From Aeromonas encheleia (lineage in GTDB: Bacteria; Pseudomonadota; Gammaproteobacteria; Enterobacterales; Aeromonadaceae), in the NCBI RefSeq assembly GCF_900637545.1, contig NZ_LR134376.1:1135001-1199000 (forward strand): a stretch of 64,000 nucleotides of DNA. The letters are read 5' to 3'. The notes beneath the pieces are model-generated. The model saw only the letters and a program-made list of their open reading frames with translations. It was not told where the DNA came from and searched no databases. Each line of letters opens with the position of its first letter. Position 1 is the first letter of the stretch. Both the position numbers and the translations under genes were made by a program. Of the stretch, positions 61,047 through 64,000 are shown in pieces.

Positions 61047-62879
61047 GTGAATTCCGAGTTGATCTGGGTCCTCTGCATGTTGGTGGGCGCCATTTATCTG
61101 TTTATTACCAACAAGGTCCGCATGGACGTGGTGGCCTTGTCGATCGTCATACTGTTTGTGCTGAGCGGCATCCTGACCTTGCCGGAGGCGCTGGCGGGCT
61201 TCAGCGATCCCAACGTCATCCTGATCGCCGCCCTGTTCGTGGTGGGGGAGGGGCTGGTGCGTACCGGCATCGCCTACCAGGTGGGAGATGCGCTGGTCAA
61301 GGTGGCGGGCAGCAGCGAGACCCGGATGCTGGTGCTGCTGATGGTGGCGGTGGCGACCCTGGGGGCCGTGATGAGCAGCACAGGGGTGGTGGCCATCTTC
61401 ATCCCCGTGGTGCTGAGCGTGGCGAACCGGATGGGGATCCCGGCCGGGCGGCTGATGATGCCGCTCGGCTTTGCCGGCCTCATCAGCGGCATGATGACGC
61501 TGGTGGCGACCCCACCGAACATGGTGGTCAACAGCGAGCTGATGCGGCACGGCATCCAGGGGTTCGGCTTCTTCGGTTTCACCCCCATGGGGGTGATCGT
61601 CCTGGGGATGGGCGTCCTCTATATGCTGCTGATGCGCAACTCGCTGGTCCGCGAGGGGGAGGAGGGCAGAGGCAAGCCAGCGGGGCGCAGCACCATGCGC
61701 GATCTCATCCGCGATTACCGGCTGGCGGGCCGGGCCCGCCGGCTGGCGATCCGCCCGGATTCACCCCTGATCGGCCGAACCCTGGACGAGCTGCAGCTGC
61801 GCGCTCGCTACGGTGCCAACGTCATCGGGCTGGAGCGCTGGCGCAAGTTCCGGCGGGTAATGGTCACCGTCTCCGGCGTCACCGAGTTCCAGGCCAAGGA
61901 TGTGCTGCTGATCGACATGTCCGATCCCGAGGTGGATGTGCGCGAGTTCTGCACCGAGGCCCGACTCGAACCCATGATACTGCGCGGGGAGTACTTCTCC
62001 GATCAGGCGCGGGAGGTGGGCATGGCCGAGGTCTCCCTCATTCCGGAGTCCCGCCTGCTTGGCAAGAGCATCCGAGAGGTGGCGTTTCGTTCTCACTATG
62101 GCCTGAGCGTGGTGGGGATCCGCCGCCACGGCGAGGCGCTGACCGGCAAGCTGGTGGACGATCCGCTGCAGATGGGGGACTGCCTGCTGGTGGTGGGTAA
62201 CTGGAGCCTTATTCGCCAGCTGCAGACCCGCAGCCGCGACTTCCTGCTGCTCGGCCTGCCGGCGGAGGTGGACGAGATGGCGCCGGCCCGCAGCCAGGCC
62301 ATTCACGCCCTGATCTGCCTCGGCGTCATGATCGCGCTGATGGTGACGGATCCCGTGCCCAACGTCATAGCGGCGCTCATCGCCTGCCTGCTGATGGGCA
62401 AGTTCCGCTGCATCGACATGGAGAGCGCCTACAAGTCCATCCACTGGCCGACCCTGATCCTGATCGTCGGCATGCTACCCTTCGCCCTGGCGCTGCAGAA
62501 GACCGGCGGGGTGGATCTCATCGTCGGTGGCCTGATGGCCGCGGTGGGGGACATGGGCCCTAGGGTGATGCTGGCCAGCCTGTTCGTGCTCTGTGCGGTG
62601 ATCGGGCTCTTCATCTCCAACACCGCCACCGCGGTGCTGATGGCGCCCATCGCGCTTGGCACGGCCCACCAGATGGGGATCTCGCCCTATCCCTTCGCCA
62701 TGACCATCGCCATCGCCGCCTCGGCGGCCTTCATGACGCCGGTCTCGTCACCGGTCAACACCCTGGTGCTGGGCCCCGGCAACTACAGGTTCGTGGACTT
62801 CGTGCGAATAGGGGTGCCCTTCACCCTGCTGGTGATGGTGGTGAGCGTCATCGCCATTCCCTGGTTCTTCCCGTTCTGA
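61047..62879 (+). CDS. SLC13-family anion permease with TrkA-C domains
   Basis: 610 residues. About six N-terminal membrane helices (5-190) include [11 protein letters not shown] near 154. Two cytoplasmic RCK_C/TrkA-C domains follow (about 230-300 and 325-390) and a second membrane half (410-610) with [17 protein letters not shown] near 532 and [13 protein letters not shown]. This YfbS-like plan is shared by Na+-coupled sulfate, phosphate or dicarboxylate carriers; the substrate is not clear. The GTG at 61047 follows AAAGGAG; an upstream ATG lacks a ribosome site. Confidence 0.88.
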   Translation: MNSELIWVLCMLVGAIYLFITNKVRMDVVALSIVILFVLSGILTLPEALAGFSDPNVILIAALFVVGEGLVRTGIAYQVGDALVKVAGSSETRMLVLLMVAVATLGAVMSSTGVVAIFIPVVLSVANRMGIPAGRLMMPLGFAGLISGMMTLVATPPNMVVNSELMRHGIQGFGFFGFTPMGVIVLGMGVLYMLLMRNSLVREGEEGRGKPAGRSTMRDLIRDYRLAGRARRLAIRPDSPLIGRTLDELQLRARYGANVIGLERWRKFRRVMVTVSGVTEFQAKDVLLIDMSDPEVDVREFCTEARLEPMILRGEYFSDQAREVGMAEVSLIPESRLLGKSIREVAFRSHYGLSVVGIRRHGEALTGKLVDDPLQMGDCLLVVGNWSLIRQLQTRSRDFLLLGLPAEVDEMAPARSQAIHALICLGVMIALMVTDPVPNVIAALIACLLMGKFRCIDMESAYKSIHWPTLILIVGMLPFALALQKTGGVDLIVGGLMAAVGDMGPRVMLASLFVLCAVIGLFISNTATAVLMAPIALGTAHQMGISPYPFAMTIAIAASAAFMTPVSSPVNTLVLGPGNYRFVDFVRIGVPFTLLVMVVSVIAIPWFFPF

Positions 62880-62921
62880 GCGGGGAGAAGAGACAAGCGG
62901 CCTGGGGGCAGCTTTTTTGTG

Positions 62922-62941
62922 GCCAGCCATCCTGGGCTGGC
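62922..62941 (+). terminator. Hairpin downstream of the SLC13 gene
   Basis: GCCAGCC and GGCTGGC with a six-base loop, preceded rather than followed by a T run. Weak support for a terminator. Confidence 0.35.
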
Positions 62942-63021
62942 GGGATGATGATCCGGATCAGACAAGATGGTGAGCAGGGAGAGAAGGCGGGCAAGAGAGG
63001 AGAAAGGGTAAATCGCGGGCA

Positions 63022-63044
63022 CAAAAAAACCAGCCTGAGCTGGT
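63022..63044 (-). terminator. Terminator of the tRNA operon
   Basis: Read on the minus strand: ACCAGC, TCAG, GCTGGT and a seven-T run, 20 bases past tRNA-Leu. Confidence 0.88.
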
Positions 63045-63064
63045 CTGTTTGGTACTGCTATTAA

Positions 63065-63148
63065 TGGTGCGGAAGGAGAGACTCGAACTCTCACGCCTAG
63101 GGCGCCAGAACCTAAATCTGGTGCGTCTACCAATTTCGCCACTTCCGC
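63065..63148 (-). tRNA. tRNA-Leu (anticodon UAG)
   Basis: Minus strand starts GCGGAAGTGGCGAAATTGG, has anticodon loop TTTAGGT and a long variable arm, T loop TTCGAGT and encoded CCA. It resembles E. coli leuW. It is the last gene of the tRNA operon. Confidence 0.95.
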
Positions 63149-63156
63149 AATATTAA

Positions 63157-63233
63157 TGGTGGCTATGACGGGATTCGAACCTGTGACCCTCGCATTATGA
63201 GTGCGATGCTCTAACCAACTGAGCTACATAGCC
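63157..63233 (-). tRNA. tRNA-Met (elongator, CAU), copy 1
   Basis: Starts GGCTATGTAGCTCAGTTGG, anticodon loop CTCATAA, T loop TTCGAAT, encoded CCA. All arms pair. The GGC...GCC acceptor with paired first base marks it as elongator, not initiator. Confidence 0.95.
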
Positions 63234-63268
63234 GTCTTGTATGCGACAGAGTCGTGTACAAGTAAAAA

Positions 63269-63343
63269 TGGCTGGGGTACTAGGATTCGAACCTAGGGAT
63301 GGCGAGATCAAAACCCGCTGCCTTACCGCTTGGCGATACCCCA
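63269..63343 (-). tRNA. tRNA-Gln (UUG), copy 1
   Basis: Starts TGGGGTATCGCCAAGCGG, anticodon loop TTTTGAT, T loop TTCGAAT, encoded CCA. 75 bases, identical to the other intact copies. Confidence 0.95.
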
Positions 63344-63389
63344 ACAGTGCCCTTCAACAACACGAATGCTGGCAAAGAACGTTCAAAAA

Positions 63390-63464
63390 TGGCTGGGGTA
63401 CTAGGATTCGAACCTAGGGATGGCGAGATCAAAACCCGCTGCCTTACCGCTTGGCGATACCCCA
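63390..63464 (-). tRNA. tRNA-Gln (UUG), copy 2
   Basis: Identical in sequence to copy 1, with anticodon TTG and encoded CCA. Its upstream partner position in the next repeat is held by the decayed copy at 63715. Confidence 0.95.
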
Positions 63465-63481
63465 ACTGAACAACTTTTAAA

Positions 63482-63558
63482 TGGTGGCTATGACGGGATT
63501 CGAACCTGTGACCCTCGCATTATGAGTGCGATGCTCTAACCAACTGAGCTACATAGCC
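63482..63558 (-). tRNA. tRNA-Met (elongator, CAU), copy 2
   Basis: Identical to copy 1; it begins the second 325-bp repeat unit. Confidence 0.95.
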
Positions 63559-63593
63559 GTCTTGTATGCGACAAGGTCGTGTACAAGTAAAAA

Positions 63594-63668
63594 TGGCTGG
63601 GGTACTAGGATTCGAACCTAGGGATGGCGAGATCAAAACCCGCTGCCTTACCGCTTGGCGATACCCCA
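63594..63668 (-). tRNA. tRNA-Gln (UUG), copy 3
   Basis: Identical to the other intact tRNA-Gln genes; 35-base spacer to the Met gene nearly the same as in the first unit. Confidence 0.95.
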
Positions 63669-63714
63669 ACAGTGCCCTTCAACAACACGAGTGCCGGCAA
63701 AGAACGTTCAAAAA

Positions 63715-63796
63715 TGGCTGTGGTTCTAGGATTTGTACCTAGGCACATTGACGAGATCAAAATCTCTCAATGCTTTCCTCAGCTTGCTACCGACAG
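63715..63796 (-). pseudogene. Decayed tRNA-Gln copy
   Basis: It occupies the place of tRNA-Gln copy 2 in the second repeat. CCTAGG, ATCCTAG, TTTTGATCTCG and the final CAGCCA are kept. The T loop TTCGAAT has become TACAAAT, the D arm is disrupted and the acceptor no longer pairs well with its 5' end. The anticodon region can instead fold as CATTGAGAGAT/ATCTCGTCAATG. Very unlikely to be a working tRNA. Confidence 0.75.
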
Positions 63797-63820
63797 ATGA
63801 ACATCGATAACCAAAAATAA

Positions 63821-63895
63821 TGGCTGGGGTACTAGGATTCGAACCTAGGGATGGCGAGATCAAAACCCGCTGCCTTACCGCTTGGCGATACCCCA
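63821..63895 (-). tRNA. tRNA-Gln (UUG), copy 4
   Basis: Intact, same sequence as copies 1-3, with encoded CCA. Confidence 0.95.
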
Positions 63896-63908
63896 ACTGA
63901 ACAATATA

Positions 63909-63985
63909 TGGTGGCTATGACGGGATTCGAACCTGTGACCCTCGCATTATGAGTGCGATGCTCTAACCAACTGAGCTACATAGCC
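63909..63985 (-). tRNA. tRNA-Met (elongator, CAU), copy 3
   Basis: Intact and identical to the other Met copies. It is the first tRNA of the cluster visible here; the operon promoter is beyond the right edge. Confidence 0.95.
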
Positions 63986-64000
63986 AACCTTGCTTCCAGT

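Larger units (their letters stand above)
63157..63714 (-). repeat. 325-bp tandem repeat units in the tRNA cluster
   Basis: The Met gene at 63157 and that at 63482 are 325 bp apart, and the spacers also repeat: 63234-63268 matches 63559-63593, and 63345-63389 matches 63670-63714 with two changes. A Met-Gln-Gln block was therefore duplicated. Confidence 0.85.

Overview
The window is about 60% GC and carries gene orders typical of gammaproteobacteria: frdABCD, mrcA next to pilMNOPQ-aroK-aroB-damX-dam-rpe-gph-trpS, pabA-argD-astA-astD, and a leu/met/gln tRNA cluster. Together with two chemoreceptors, a chaperone-usher fimbrial locus and a T-hemolysin-type gene this points to Aeromonas, a motile facultative anaerobe of water and animal hosts. 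The genus call is inference from gene content and protein resemblance; no search was run.

Layout. 1-5556 (minus): a tightly packed operon read from 5495 downwards: T-hemolysin-family protein, acyl-AMP ligase, haem-oxygenase-like di-iron protein, SDR, exported TPR protein, then a QseB/PmrA-type response regulator and its kinase, which runs off the left edge. A perfect CTTAAG-N5-CTTAAG box sits upstream of the first gene. This is my best candidate for an undescribed system: a two-component-controlled pathway that probably makes a modified fatty-acid-derived product. 5626-7583 (plus): a methyltransferase and the ycaQ-like DNA glycosylase. 7691-10984 (minus): fumarate reductase frdDCBA with an FNR-like site upstream. 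11498-17521 (minus): amino-acid-type Cache chemoreceptor, ugpQ, mscM. 17675-19012: MATE exporter. 19111-19938 (minus): M23 peptidase.

20213-25917 (plus): chaperone-usher fimbria with pilin, chaperone, usher, second chaperone and tip protein. 25958-32261: membrane protein, LysR regulator divergent from a metallo-beta-lactamase-fold protein with a degenerate metal motif, DsbA-like oxidoreductase, second chemoreceptor and oxyR. 32327-34816 (minus): mrcA. 35112-47361 (plus): type IV pilus assembly genes, shikimate genes, damX, dam, rpe, gph, trpS and a small conserved-looking protein. Between dam and rpe lie four imperfect repeats of about 60 bp.

47386-53070 (plus): pabA, argD, astA, astD and a DUF1338 gene, i.e. 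arginine biosynthesis and the succinyltransferase degradation route. The 3' end of astD is duplicated just downstream as a 35-codon fragment. 53597-58074 (plus): an AT-richer island with AraC regulator, DcuC-type transporter, aspartase/fumarase-superfamily lyase and KdgM-type porin, a second candidate system for uptake and cleavage of an unidentified acidic compound. 58260-60748 (minus): HAD phosphatase, DUF1622 protein, esterase, ASCH-domain hydrolase. 61047-62879 (plus): SLC13-type permease. 63065-63985 (minus): eight tRNA genes and one decayed tRNA-Gln copy, arranged as 325-bp repeats.
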